Shown: one piece after another, positions 1-8,633 of the stretch
Position numbering within the stretch: position 1 is the first letter of the stretch
How the letters are laid out: the number at the start of each line of letters is the position of its first letter
DNA from: Lachnospiraceae bacterium
GTDB taxonomy: Bacteria > Bacillota > Clostridia > Lachnospirales > Lachnospiraceae
Assembly (NCBI GenBank): GCA_900772845.1
Contig: CAAGSD010000022.1
Location: forward strand, 18,701-82,700
Direction: 5' to 3'
Length of the DNA: 64,000 bases
Position numbers and translations under genes: made by a program
Notes under the pieces: model-generated
Databases searched by the model: none
Told to the model about the DNA's origin: nothing
The model's input: the letters and a program-made list of their open reading frames with translations, nothing else

Positions 1-720
1 GTGGTTCGGCTCTATGAGAGAAAGGTGGTCGAGAAGGCAAAGGAACAGCCTGAGGAAGAAACGTCTGTGGAGGAATTGACGGAGGAAGAGTTACAGGAAG
101 ACCAGTTGGGGAAAGATCTGCTGAATGGCTTTGAAGTGGTGGATGACATCGAAGAGACGGAATTGGCACCGATCTATGTGCGTGTCAGCAAGGAGATTCC
201 CCGGATTGCCGGTGCGGATGCATTGTCTTCCGGTGCGCTTTGGATGCAGATGATAGAGAAGGCGTGTGCATTTGTGGGAAAAGAAAATGTCAAGGGCTAC
301 CAGTCGCTCTGGTACGGCGAGGTCGGATCGTTTCTGGAGCGGCTCCTTGGAATCTCCAAGGAGCCTGTGAACACGGAGAACGAAGACGCTTTGTTCGAAG
401 AGATCCGCACCGGCAAGGAGCGTGGTTATGTCTATCATGCCGGATCGAAGGGCACAGCAGGCAAGGAGGACGGTCTGAACGGCGGGCACGCCTATACGGT
501 CATGGGGGCGAAAGAGATTGACGGGAAGAAGTGCATTCTCTTAAGAAACCCCTACAGTACCTTTTCCCTCCAGTATCAGGAGAACGGCGAGAAGACCAGA
601 ACCGGCGACCTGATCAATGTCTCCTCGGACGAGACCTACGGACAGTTCTATATCGAGGTATCGGATTTCGTCAGAACATTCGAACGGGTGAGCCGTACCA
701 ACATCGCCGCAGGGACGTAG
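1..720 (+). CDS. Calpain-like cysteine protease, C-terminal part
   Basis: The reading frame is open to the window edge, so this is probably the 3' part of a larger gene; the GTG at base 1 is unlikely to be its true start. An acidic stretch (residues 15-55) is followed by a segment resembling the second half of the calpain (peptidase C2) catalytic domain: a leucine/tryptophan-rich segment ending in EKACAFVG, then GGHAY with a candidate catalytic His163, then LLRNPYS with candidate catalytic Asn183. The catalytic Cys half (usually GDCW-like) would lie upstream, outside the window. Family knowledge: calpain-like proteases are thiol endopeptidases; bacterial members are rarely characterised. No membrane segment is seen in this part. 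The next gene, a chemoreceptor, starts 66 bases on. Assignment rests on the His and Asn motifs only. Confidence 0.6.
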   Translation: MVRLYERKVVEKAKEQPEEETSVEELTEEELQEDQLGKDLLNGFEVVDDIEETELAPIYVRVSKEIPRIAGADALSSGALWMQMIEKACAFVGKENVKGYQSLWYGEVGSFLERLLGISKEPVNTENEDALFEEIRTGKERGYVYHAGSKGTAGKEDGLNGGHAYTVMGAKEIDGKKCILLRNPYSTFSLQYQENGEKTRTGDLINVSSDETYGQFYIEVSDFVRTFERVSRTNIAAGT

Positions 721-786
721 CGGTCAGCCCGGGGATGGGTAACAACAGGAAAAAAGTTTATATCAGAAAACGAGGAGGGTGCTGAA

Positions 787-2448
787 ATGAAGAAGAAAAT
801 GGGGTATTTGCAGTTGATTTTAATGATCGGCTGCATTCCGATGCTTGCAACGATGGTTGCCCTGACGGTATATGCATCAAGTAAAATGAAAAATGAACTG
901 GTCGACAGTACCTATCTGCGGCTGAAGGCATGTGCTACATCAGTGGAGCAGTATTTCACATGGGATATTCGTGAGGATATTCTGGAAAAGGATGATATCA
1001 GTTATCAGTTTATAGATTCTTTGCAGGATGAACATATTGAACAGACGCTTTTCATGGAGGATGAGAGATATATTACTTCCGTTGTGGATCAGGATGGGAA
1101 CAGGGCAGAAGGAACCAAGGCAGATCCACAGATATGGGAGACGGTCAGAGCCGGTAACGATTATAAGACCGACGGAGTAGAGATTCTGGGAGAAGAATAT
1201 TATGTCTATTATATGCCGGTATGTTCCGATGACGGAGAGATTCTGGGAATGGCTTTTGCCGGTGAACGGGAGAGCATAGTTCAGGATGCAATATCCGACA
1301 TGTTAAGAAGTCTGGTTCTGCGCTCAGTATGTCTGAATGTTCTTTTTATTGCTGTCATGGTTTATCTGTCGTTCAAAATACGAAAACCATTACTGACGAC
1401 TGCAGAATATATTGACCAAATTGCAAATGGTAATCTGTCAGGCAATCTTGAAGCGAAATCAGTGATCCGTGAAGTGACCACTCTGATCAGGGCATCTGTC
1501 AGCCTGAAGGATAAATTGAGCAGTATTGTCACCGAGGTGGATGGACATGCTGCACAATTGGATAGCAGCATGGAATTATTAAATACATTGGCATCTGCAA
1601 GCAGTAAGGGAACCAACCAGATCAGACAGGCTGTGGACGAACTGGCTGCAACCGCTGCATCACTGGCAGAGAATGTACAGACTGTTAATTCCAGAATGTT
1701 GGAGATGGGGGACAATGTTAATGCGATCCATTCGGAGACAGTAACATTGAATGAGAATTCCAATAAAATGGATCGTGCCAATCGTAATGCTTCAGAATCC
1801 ATGAATCTGGTGCTGGAAAGCTCGCATACCTCTTCGGACATTATTACTGAGATGATCGTACAGGTAAAGGCAACCAATGAGGCCATTGCATCCATTAGTA
1901 AAGCAGTGGAACTGATTTCCGATATTACCGCACAGACGAATCTATTGTCATTGAATGCTTCCATTGAAGCAGCGAGGGCAGGACAGGCAGGCAAAGGCTT
2001 CGCTGTGGTCGCTACAGAGATCAAACAGCTCGCTGAACAGAGCAGCCAGAGTGCGGATACGATCAAGAAAATTGCTGATGATATTCTCGAAAAATCTAAT
2101 AAATCTGTAGAGTTGGCTGAACGGATGCGTGCACTGGCAGAAAAAGAGCAGGCAGACATCGGAGGTGCCAAGAATGGTTTTGATACTCTGAGCCAGATTA
2201 TTGAGGCTAATGTTACGACAGCGGGAATTATTGCGGAAAAAACGAAGAATCTGGAGGAATTGAAACAAACTATTATAAATAGTATAACAGAACTGAGTGC
2301 GATCAGTGAAGAGAATGCAGCCAGCAACGAGGAAGTAACGGCAAACGTCTCTGATATCGCAGAATCAGTTAACAAAATTTCGGATGATACAGGAACAATT
2401 AAAAAGGTATCCACTGATCTGGAAGAGTTGATGCAGTATTTTAAGTAG
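787..2448 (+). CDS. Methyl-accepting chemotaxis protein
   Basis: Transmembrane chemoreceptor of 553 residues that would signal to CheA/CheW. A first membrane helix (about residues 8-29) is followed by an extracellular sensor of about 150 residues resembling a single Cache fold, a second membrane helix (about 180-205), a HAMP region, and a long coiled-coil signalling domain. The conserved hairpin tip is clear around residues 375-410 (ISDITAQTNLLSLNASIEAA, then RAG..GKGFAVVA.EI..LA). There is no C-terminal receptor-tethering pentapeptide; the protein ends in EELMQYFK. The start is supported by a GAGGAGGGTG ribosome binding site just upstream. No chemotaxis or flagellar genes are nearby, so it is an orphan receptor and its ligand cannot be inferred. 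Confidence 0.95.
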   Translation: MKKKMGYLQLILMIGCIPMLATMVALTVYASSKMKNELVDSTYLRLKACATSVEQYFTWDIREDILEKDDISYQFIDSLQDEHIEQTLFMEDERYITSVVDQDGNRAEGTKADPQIWETVRAGNDYKTDGVEILGEEYYVYYMPVCSDDGEILGMAFAGERESIVQDAISDMLRSLVLRSVCLNVLFIAVMVYLSFKIRKPLLTTAEYIDQIANGNLSGNLEAKSVIREVTTLIRASVSLKDKLSSIVTEVDGHAAQLDSSMELLNTLASASSKGTNQIRQAVDELAATAASLAENVQTVNSRMLEMGDNVNAIHSETVTLNENSNKMDRANRNASESMNLVLESSHTSSDIITEMIVQVKATNEAIASISKAVELISDITAQTNLLSLNASIEAARAGQAGKGFAVVATEIKQLAEQSSQSADTIKKIADDILEKSNKSVELAERMRALAEKEQADIGGAKNGFDTLSQIIEANVTTAGIIAEKTKNLEELKQTIINSITELSAISEENAASNEEVTANVSDIAESVNKISDDTGTIKKVSTDLEELMQYFK

Positions 2449-2491
2449 TTTAAGATATTTAGGGAAATTTGTGGACTGGTGTTGTCATATG

Positions 2492-2500
2492 TGTTATAAT
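2492..2500 (+). promoter_or_regulatory. Extended -10 promoter for the NlpC/P60 gene
   Basis: TGT-TATAAT (TGn extended -10) lies about 50 bases before the ATG at 2550; no good -35 is seen at the normal distance, which extended -10 promoters tolerate. Confidence 0.5.
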
Positions 2501-2549
2501 TCCGAACGTTATCAGAAAACTGAAGTTGTAGGAAGTAACAGGGATTATA

Positions 2550-3791
2550 ATGAAAAAAAGAATGTTCATGGTACTGGCGGTAGCTCTCACAGGCAGTAGT
2601 CTGGTGGCAGCAGCAGGAACCGGAGAACTAAAAATACAGAGTGAAGCCTCAGTACAGAAAGTATATGCGTCAGAAATACATCAGATCGGTGTCGAGCCGA
2701 TCCCGGCCACCGGGCAGATCACCATTGAGGATCTGCTGGCGGTACAGGGCAGTGAGACCGAGGATCCCCGGGCAGCGGAAGAACTGACAGATTCTGCGGA
2801 TGTTCCTGTGGCGGAAGCGTCTGTAGAGGACACGAATGAAGACGAGTATGCATCGTTAGCCATTGCCAATGTGACCAATTATGTGAATGTGAGAACCGAA
2901 CCGAACACGGACAGTGCCGTAGTAGGCAAAATCTATGATGGAGCCGTAGCACAGATCCTGGGTGTGGCGGGAGAAGATCAGGACTGGTTTCAGATCGTCT
3001 CAGGAAATGTGGAAGGATATATCAAAGCTGAGTTTTTCATCTACGGAGCTGCTGCAGCTGAGGTAGTAGACAATTATGTGACCAGATATGCTGTTGTTAC
3101 CGCAGACCGTCTGAATGTGAGACAGGAACCGGCTGCGGATGCAAAGCGGATTGGCTATATTGATAATGGAGAGAAGGCTGAGATCCTTGAGAATGATGGG
3201 AAATGGCTGAAGGTAAAGTATACAGAAGACAAGGAAGGTTATGTCTCTGCGGAATACGTGACGATTTCCGAAGAATTCATCTATGCGAAGACCATCGAAG
3301 AGGAACAGGCAGAGATTGCAGCACAGAAAGCACTGCAGGAGAGAGAGCAAAGTACGGAGCAGGAGACACCGGAGGTGATCACGAATATCACACTTCCGAC
3401 TACTACCTATACCTCTAATGCGGAGCTCAGACAGGGAATTATTGATTATGCCATGCAGTATCTCGGTAACCGGTATGTACATGGTGGTTCCAGCCTGTCG
3501 GGAGGAACGGACTGCTCGGGCTTTACCTGCTTTATCTATGCGGAGTTCGGCTATTCCATCAGCCGCACGCCGGGAGGTCAGTATTCCGGTGCGGGACGCA
3601 GCATCAGTTCAGAGGAACTGCAGCCCGGAGATATCATATGTTATAGTTCCAATGGTGGGAAAAGTTGTACCCATGTGGGACTGTATATTGGTGATGGACA
3701 GATCATTCATTCCGCCAACTCGCGGAAAGGTGTCATCATCAGTGCTGTGGATTACAGTCCCATCATTGGTATGAGAAATGTTATTGATTAA
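2550..3791 (+). CDS. Secreted SH3-domain NlpC/P60 cell-wall hydrolase
   Basis: Predicted secreted peptidoglycan hydrolase of 413 residues, probably a D-gamma-glutamyl-diamino-acid endopeptidase. A signal peptide (MKKRMFMVLAVALTGSS..) is followed by an acidic, alanine-rich spacer, two bacterial SH3 domains (about 107-165 and 177-235, each with an N-V-R-x-E/Q-P motif), a charged Q/E-rich linker, and a C-terminal NlpC/P60 domain. The catalytic triad is visible: Cys322 in TDCSGFTC, His375 in THVGLYIG and His387 in IIHS. The 3' end overlaps the convergent CapA-like gene by 11 bases. SH3 domains usually bind wall peptides, so a role in wall turnover or daughter-cell separation is likely. Confidence 0.93.
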   Translation: MKKRMFMVLAVALTGSSLVAAAGTGELKIQSEASVQKVYASEIHQIGVEPIPATGQITIEDLLAVQGSETEDPRAAEELTDSADVPVAEASVEDTNEDEYASLAIANVTNYVNVRTEPNTDSAVVGKIYDGAVAQILGVAGEDQDWFQIVSGNVEGYIKAEFFIYGAAAAEVVDNYVTRYAVVTADRLNVRQEPAADAKRIGYIDNGEKAEILENDGKWLKVKYTEDKEGYVSAEYVTISEEFIYAKTIEEEQAEIAAQKALQEREQSTEQETPEVITNITLPTTTYTSNAELRQGIIDYAMQYLGNRYVHGGSSLSGGTDCSGFTCFIYAEFGYSISRTPGGQYSGAGRSISSEELQPGDIICYSSNGGKSCTHVGLYIGDGQIIHSANSRKGVIISAVDYSPIIGMRNVID

Positions 3792-5100
3792 TAGAACCGG
3801 TTTTGAAATTATGGAGCGCCTGATCTTTGGTGAGTACGAAATCACCGAGGATCTCGTCGCTCCATTTTTGCAGGTCTTCCAAGTGAAGCACCACACCACC
3901 ATAGTTTCGTATACCATGGGAGGCAGCCAGCTCTTCATTATAGTCCTCCAGAAGGTACACATTTTTAAAACGTACCGGGCCTGAGGTATACTGGCAGACC
4001 AGCGGGATTACACCGGTAGTCTTACGCTCGATGGAGACACCGTCCTCTGCAACATGAAAAGTCAGCCAGGCCATGCTCTCTAACATGCTGAGAGCATTTT
4101 TCTGCGTAGACACATAATTGCCCAGTGAATAATAGCACAGGGCCTCGTTGCCGTTTTCAGCGGTGATCCATTCCACAGGCTCTACTACATGGGGATGGGT
4201 TCCGATAATGACATCGGCACCGGCCTCTGTCATCTCCAGTGCCCATTTTTCCTGATAGCTTGAGATTTTGGAGGAATACTCGGTTCCCCAATGAGGACAG
4301 ACAATGACGATGTCTGCCAGTTCTTCTGCCCGGGAGATATCTTCTAAGACTTGCGGGTTCAGCGTGGTGAAGTCCATCTGTCCATTTTTCTCATTTACGG
4401 CACACAGAAGATTCAGATGCCCCAGCAGATCTAAGGGGAGTGTCTCGGTATTGGCACCGTAGGTATAATTTAAGATGGCAAAAGTGACATCATCGACGGT
4501 AAGTAACGGAATGTCATCTGCTTGTGAAGCGTCTTCGTGAATACCGGTTACCAGTATCTCCGGGTGCTCGTTTTTCCAGAAATCCGCACAGTACAACAGC
4601 CCGTCCAGCTTCTGATCCGCAGTATGATTGGAGGCCTGGAGGACTACATTGAATCCGGCATCTGCAATCGCATCCCCCACTTCGGTAGGAGAATTAAAAT
4701 AGGGAAAACCGGAAAATCCCCGGGAATTGCCGGCCATGACAGTTTCCTGATTGATGATCTTCACATCTGCGGTATCCAGAAACGGACGGATTCCGTCAAA
4801 CAGTATGGAGAAATCATAAGTTCCGTCCTCCTGCTTTCCACTGGCCACGATTCCCAGATGCATCAGGTTGTCCCCGACAGCCATGAGCGTAATGTCATGC
4901 TCAGGGAAGGGAGTGGGGGTCGGCTCCGGCGTAGGAACGGGAACCGGTGTGGCAGAAGGCGGTGCAGAGGTCTGGGGAACGATAACAACATCGCTGCCTG
5001 CAGCAGTCTCTTCCAGAAAGTAATAGCCGCCCATGCCCGCCAGTAACAGTAACGGAACAAGAACCAACAGCAGATAGAAACGTGAAATCGGTCTTTTCAT
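3781..5100 (-). CDS. CapA-family protein (poly-gamma-glutamate synthesis type)
   Basis: A 439-residue protein with an N-terminal membrane anchor (about residues 7-28), a proline/threonine-rich linker (about 40-65) and a CapA/PgsA-like metallophosphatase-fold domain. Family motifs seen are LMAVGDNLMH, NQET, NHTADQ, CPHWGTEY, IIGTHPHVVEPVE and YSLGNYVS. The orientation is likely extracellular, membrane-tethered. In Bacillus, CapA takes part in poly-gamma-glutamate export, but most clostridial homologues stand alone without capB/capC, as here, so the real substrate is unknown. The start has an AAAGGAT site 6 bases upstream and a promoter at 5167-5195. Its last 11 bases overlap the convergent NlpC/P60 gene; no terminator separates the two. 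Confidence 0.9.
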   Translation of the reverse strand: MKRPISRFYLLLVLVPLLLLAGMGGYYFLEETAAGSDVVIVPQTSAPPSATPVPVPTPEPTPTPFPEHDITLMAVGDNLMHLGIVASGKQEDGTYDFSILFDGIRPFLDTADVKIINQETVMAGNSRGFSGFPYFNSPTEVGDAIADAGFNVVLQASNHTADQKLDGLLYCADFWKNEHPEILVTGIHEDASQADDIPLLTVDDVTFAILNYTYGANTETLPLDLLGHLNLLCAVNEKNGQMDFTTLNPQVLEDISRAEELADIVIVCPHWGTEYSSKISSYQEKWALEMTEAGADVIIGTHPHVVEPVEWITAENGNEALCYYSLGNYVSTQKNALSMLESMAWLTFHVAEDGVSIERKTTGVIPLVCQYTSGPVRFKNVYLLEDYNEELAASHGIRNYGGVVLHLEDLQKWSDEILGDFVLTKDQALHNFKTGSINQ

Positions 5101-5166
5101 ATGTTATCCTTTATTATTATGGAATTCCGGTTACAAGGCCTGTTTACAATCAAAAGTAACAATAGT

Positions 5167-5195
5167 ATTATAGCATGGATCATATTTCTTAGCAA
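5167..5195 (-). promoter_or_regulatory. Sigma-A promoter for the CapA-like gene
   Basis: On the minus strand TTGCTA (5190-5195), 17-base spacer, TATAAT (5167-5172) with an extended TGC immediately upstream of the -10. It is divergent from the importer promoter at 5223-5251. Confidence 0.7.
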
Positions 5196-5222
5196 AAAGG
5201 AAAATAAATCACTGTTTTCCTA

Positions 5223-5251
5223 TTGACATAGTATGAAATAAAGGATATAAT
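5223..5251 (+). promoter_or_regulatory. Consensus sigma-A promoter of the amino-acid importer
   Basis: Perfect TTGACA (5223-5228), 17-base spacer, TATAAT (5246-5251). It is 58 bases before the ATG of the binding protein. Confidence 0.85.
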
Positions 5252-5308
5252 CCTACTCATAAGTTGATTCGATACTTAAATGAGACATCGAAGAGGAGGA
5301 AAAGGATT

Positions 5309-6202
5309 ATGAAGAAGTTTGAGTGGAAGAATGTTTTGGCACTGGCATTAACAGGAGTACTGGCACTGGGCCTGACCGCATGCGGCAGCAGTGACAACAA
5401 AACCGCAGACGCAGGAAGCGCAGCGGCGGCAGACGGCAAGGCAGTATACCGCACACTGGATGAGATCAAGGAGAGCGGTACGATCAATATCGGTGTATTC
5501 TCCGATAAAAACCCGTTCGGTTATGTGGATGAGAACGGTGAATATCAGGGCTATGATGTGTATTATGCAAGAAGACTCGGCGAAGACCTGGGGGTAGATG
5601 TGAACTTCGTATCTACCGAGGCAGCCAATCGTATTGAGTATCTGCAGACCGGCAAGGTGGATGTGATCCTGGCTAACTTCACCGTAACTCCCGAGAGAGC
5701 AGAGGAAGTAGATTTCGCTTCTCCTTATATGAATGTAGCTCTTGGTGTAGTATCCAAGGATGACAATGTGATCACCAGTCTGGATAACTGGAATGCAGAT
5801 GATTCCATCATCGTGATCTCCGGAACTACTGCAGAGACCTATCTGATCGCCAACTATCCGGACATTCCTTTACAGAAGTTTGATTCCTATGCAACCGCTA
5901 AGGAAGCTTTTGAAAACGGTACTTCCGTAGCATGGGCAAACGACAATACCGAGGTTATCGCATTTGCCCTGCAGAATGAGGGCTATACCGTAGGTATTCC
6001 TTCCCTGGGCAGCGCAGATACCATTGCACCCGCAGTATCCAAGGGCAACACCACCTTGCTTGACTGGATCAATGATGAGATCGCAAGCCTTGGTGAGGAG
6101 AACTTCTTCCATGCAGATTACGAGGCAACTCTGGCAGACACCTATGGCCTGGATTACGAGGAAAGCCTGGTGGTAGAGGGCGGCAAGGTAAACGCACAAT
6201 AA
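5309..6202 (+). CDS. Amino-acid ABC transporter substrate-binding lipoprotein
   Basis: A 297-residue lipoprotein of the family-3 (polar amino acid) binding proteins. The signal sequence ends in a lipobox LTAC followed by GSS. The mature part has the usual pattern: GTINIGVFSD.NPFGYVDENG, then GYDVYYARRLGEDLGV, then a lobe containing DVILANFTVTPERAEEVDFA. The ATG at 5309 is chosen over an upstream in-frame ATG because it has GGAGGAAAAGG in front and begins a normal signal peptide. It lies upstream of the two permeases and the ATPase, separated by a terminator-like hairpin that probably gives the binding protein more transcript than the membrane parts. The ligand is not resolved; cysteine/cystine-, glutamate- or glutamine-type are all possible. 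Confidence 0.93.
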   Translation: MKKFEWKNVLALALTGVLALGLTACGSSDNKTADAGSAAAADGKAVYRTLDEIKESGTINIGVFSDKNPFGYVDENGEYQGYDVYYARRLGEDLGVDVNFVSTEAANRIEYLQTGKVDVILANFTVTPERAEEVDFASPYMNVALGVVSKDDNVITSLDNWNADDSIIVISGTTAETYLIANYPDIPLQKFDSYATAKEAFENGTSVAWANDNTEVIAFALQNEGYTVGIPSLGSADTIAPAVSKGNTTLLDWINDEIASLGEENFFHADYEATLADTYGLDYEESLVVEGGKVNAQ

Positions 6203-6232
6203 GTACGGATCGGAATAGAATGATAGAGAGGG

Positions 6233-6270
6233 GACTGCGGGGCACGTATGTTGCCGCCGCAGTCTTTTCT
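6233..6270 (+). terminator. Intrinsic terminator after the binding-protein gene
   Basis: Stem GACTGCGG (6233-6240) / CCGCAGTC (6257-6264) followed by TTTTCTT. It lies inside the importer operon and a second promoter follows, so it likely sets the ratio of binding protein to permease. Confidence 0.8.
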
Positions 6271-6298
6271 TGCATCGGGGAACTTCTTTTGTTATAAT
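6270..6298 (+). promoter_or_regulatory. Internal promoter for the permease-ATPase genes
   Basis: TTGCAT (6270-6275), 17-base spacer, TATAAT (6293-6298) with TGT extension. It starts in the U-tract of the preceding terminator. Confidence 0.65.
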
Positions 6299-6392
6299 CT
6301 AAAAGTTGTGTGTAACGATTCAGAGGCGGTTTTGCGAATGGAGTTCTGAATTGTTATGATTGTTGGAAAGCTCCTTGAAAGGAAAGAAATAA

Positions 6393-7052
6393 ATGAACTG
6401 GGAATTTATAGGAAAATATCTGCCCATGTATGAAAAGGCAGCGCTGCTTACCGTGAAGATCGGTGTCATCGGTATCCTGTTTGCGATTCTGGTGGGGCTC
6501 ATCTGTGCAGCGGTTCAATATTATAAAGTGCCGGTGCTTCGATGGATCGTAACGGTCTACGTGGAGCTGAGCCGTAACACACCGCTTCTGGTGCAGCTGT
6601 TTTTTATCTATTACGGCTTCCCGAAGGTCGGGATCCGGATGTCGGCGGAGCTGTGCGGTGTAGTCGGGCTGGCATTCTTAGGCGGCAGCTATATGGCAGA
6701 AAGCTTCCGTAGCGGCCTGGAATCCGTAGAACCCATTCAGAGTGAAAGTGCCATCAGCCTGGGAATGAATTCCCGACAGGTGTTGGGATATGTGATCCTG
6801 CCGCAGGCAATGTCCACCAGTATTCCCGCATTTGTGGCAAATATCATTTTCCTGTTAAAAGAGACCAGTGTGTTCAGCGCCATCAGTCTGATGGACCTGA
6901 TGTTCACTGCCAAAGACCTGATCGGTCTCTATTACAAGACCACGGAGAGCCTGTTCCTCCTGGTAGTATTTTATCTGCTGATCCTGTTGCCTGTATCGAT
7001 CATAGGATCATTGGTGGAGAGGAGGATGCGTTATGCCGGATTTGGGGATTGA
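6393..7052 (+). CDS. Amino-acid ABC transporter permease 1
   Basis: A 219-residue integral membrane protein of the His/Glu/Gln/Arg/opine permease family. It has about five membrane helices, an N-terminal segment VELSRNTPLLVQLFFIYYG typical of this family, and a cytoplasmic EAA-type loop (SESAISLGMNSRQVLGYVILPQA) that docks on the ATPase. A GAAAGGAAAG ribosome site precedes the ATG. Its end overlaps permease 2 by 20 bases, indicating translational coupling. The two permeases should form a heterodimer. Confidence 0.93.
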   Translation: MNWEFIGKYLPMYEKAALLTVKIGVIGILFAILVGLICAAVQYYKVPVLRWIVTVYVELSRNTPLLVQLFFIYYGFPKVGIRMSAELCGVVGLAFLGGSYMAESFRSGLESVEPIQSESAISLGMNSRQVLGYVILPQAMSTSIPAFVANIIFLLKETSVFSAISLMDLMFTAKDLIGLYYKTTESLFLLVVFYLLILLPVSIIGSLVERRMRYAGFGD

Positions 7053-7707
7053 TGTTCTATTCAAAGGCACAAATATGCTCCGCCTGCTGCAGGGTTTGTG
7101 GGTAGCCATGAAGATCAGTATTGTGTCCATCCTGATCAGTATGCCCCTGGGGATTCTGGTGGGGGCACTGATGACGGTAAAAAATAAAGTGGTGAAAGCG
7201 ATCTTCCGTGTCTATCTGGAATTTATCCGGATCATGCCGCAGCTGGTATTATTGTTCATCGTATATTTCGGATCTACCAGAGCACTGGGCTGGAACTTAT
7301 CCGGTGAGGTGGCATCCGTTATTGTCTTCGTTCTGTGGGGAACCGCAGAGATGGGAGATCTGGTGCGCGGAGCCCTGATCAGTATTCCGAAGCATCAGTA
7401 CGAAAGTAGTGAAGCACTGGGATTCAGTAAAATACAGACGTATCTGTATATCATTATTCCGCAGACCGTGCGGAGACTGATCCCGCTGTCCATCAACCTG
7501 ATCACCCGTATGATCAAGACTACCAGCCTGGTACTGATGATCGGTGTGGTGGAGATGTTAAAAGTAGCGCAGCAGATCATTGAGGCAAACCGTATGAGCA
7601 GTCCGAATGCTGCTTTTGGCGTATTCCTTGTAGTATTCGTTCTGTATTTCTTTGCCTGCTGGCCCTTCAGTGTTCTGGCCAGAGTGTTGGAGAAGAAGTG
7701 GAATTAG
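7033..7707 (+). CDS. Amino-acid ABC transporter permease 2
   Basis: A 224-residue membrane protein, paralogous to the preceding permease. The segment YLEFIRIMPQLVLLFIVYFG matches the conserved family start, and the coupling loop is YESSEALGFSKIQTYLYIII followed by PQT. GAGAGGAGGATGCG precedes the ATG at 7033, which lies inside the previous gene. It is presumed to be the second half of the membrane channel of the importer. Confidence 0.93.
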   Translation: MPDLGIDVLFKGTNMLRLLQGLWVAMKISIVSILISMPLGILVGALMTVKNKVVKAIFRVYLEFIRIMPQLVLLFIVYFGSTRALGWNLSGEVASVIVFVLWGTAEMGDLVRGALISIPKHQYESSEALGFSKIQTYLYIIIPQTVRRLIPLSINLITRMIKTTSLVLMIGVVEMLKVAQQIIEANRMSSPNAAFGVFLVVFVLYFFACWPFSVLARVLEKKWN

Positions 7708-7745
7708 AAATGGAACCGGAGTCGGAATGAGAATGGAGTGAAAAC

Positions 7746-8507
7746 ATGGCAGAGACATTGTTGAAGATAGAAAATCTGACAAAAGAATATGAAGGCCAGA
7801 AGATTCTGGACGGCATCAATCTGGAAGTAAAGCAGGGAGATGTTCTGGTAGTGGTAGGCCCCAGCGGCTGTGGTAAGAGTACGTTGCTTCGCTGCATCAA
7901 TGCACTGGAACCCATTCAGGGCGGTACGATAAAGCTACAGGGTATGGATATCCGTAAGGGCAGCAAAAATATCACCACCCTGCGTCAGAAGATCGGCATG
8001 GTATTCCAGAGTTATGAATTGTTCCCGCATCTGACGGTGCTGGACAATATTACGCTGGCACCGGTCAAAGTACAGAAACGTGATAAGTCAGAGACGCAGA
8101 AGGAGGCCATGGAGCTTCTGGAGCGCGTGGGACTGGCAGACAAGGCGAAGAGCTATCCCAGACAGCTGTCCGGCGGACAGAAACAGAGAGTTGCCATTGT
8201 AAGAGCACTCTGCATGCATCCGGAGATCCTCTTATTCGATGAAGTAACGGCAGCACTGGATCCGGAGATGGTACGAGAGGTGCTGGACGTTATGTTGGAT
8301 CTGGCAAAGCAGGGTAAGACGATGCTCATCGTCACCCATGAAATGCAGTTTGCAAAGGCGGTAGCGGACAAAGTTATTTTCATTGACCAGGGGAAGATCG
8401 TGGAGGAGGCTGCTCCCGATAAGTTTTTCGAGCATCCGGAGACAGAGAGAGCAAAACAGTTCCTGAATGTGTTCACCTTCGAACATGTGGAGCATCACGC
8501 ACAATAG
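7746..8507 (+). CDS. Amino-acid ABC transporter ATPase (GlnQ-type)
   Basis: A 253-residue ATPase that energises the importer. Walker A GPSGCGKST is at residues 38-46, a Q-loop sits in GMVFQSYELFPH, the signature is LSGGQKQR, Walker B is ILLFDEVTAALDPE (a V where E-P-T is commoner), and the switch histidine is in IVTHEMQFA. Length and motifs match the polar amino-acid subfamily. GGAGTG lies upstream of the ATG; a terminator follows at 8530. Confidence 0.95.
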   Translation: MAETLLKIENLTKEYEGQKILDGINLEVKQGDVLVVVGPSGCGKSTLLRCINALEPIQGGTIKLQGMDIRKGSKNITTLRQKIGMVFQSYELFPHLTVLDNITLAPVKVQKRDKSETQKEAMELLERVGLADKAKSYPRQLSGGQKQRVAIVRALCMHPEILLFDEVTAALDPEMVREVLDVMLDLAKQGKTMLIVTHEMQFAKAVADKVIFIDQGKIVEEAAPDKFFEHPETERAKQFLNVFTFEHVEHHAQ

Positions 8508-8529
8508 TAAAGTAATAAGTATGAGAAAG

Positions 8530-8562
8530 GATAATGAAGAGAGTTTTCATTATCTTTTTTTT
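8530..8562 (+). terminator. Intrinsic terminator of the importer operon
   Basis: Stem GATAATGAA (8530-8538) / TTCATTATC with a short loop, then eight to nine T residues. Confidence 0.85.
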
Positions 8563-8633
8563 ATGCTATACTCAACATGGATTTTTGTGTTTTTCAAATG
8601 AATTACAGGATATATCAAAGGAGAAAAGTAAGG

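Noticed and set aside
1362..2414. Open frame of 350 codons opposite the chemoreceptor
   Set aside because: Ser/Ala-rich shadow caused by the coiled-coil codon pattern of the receptor.
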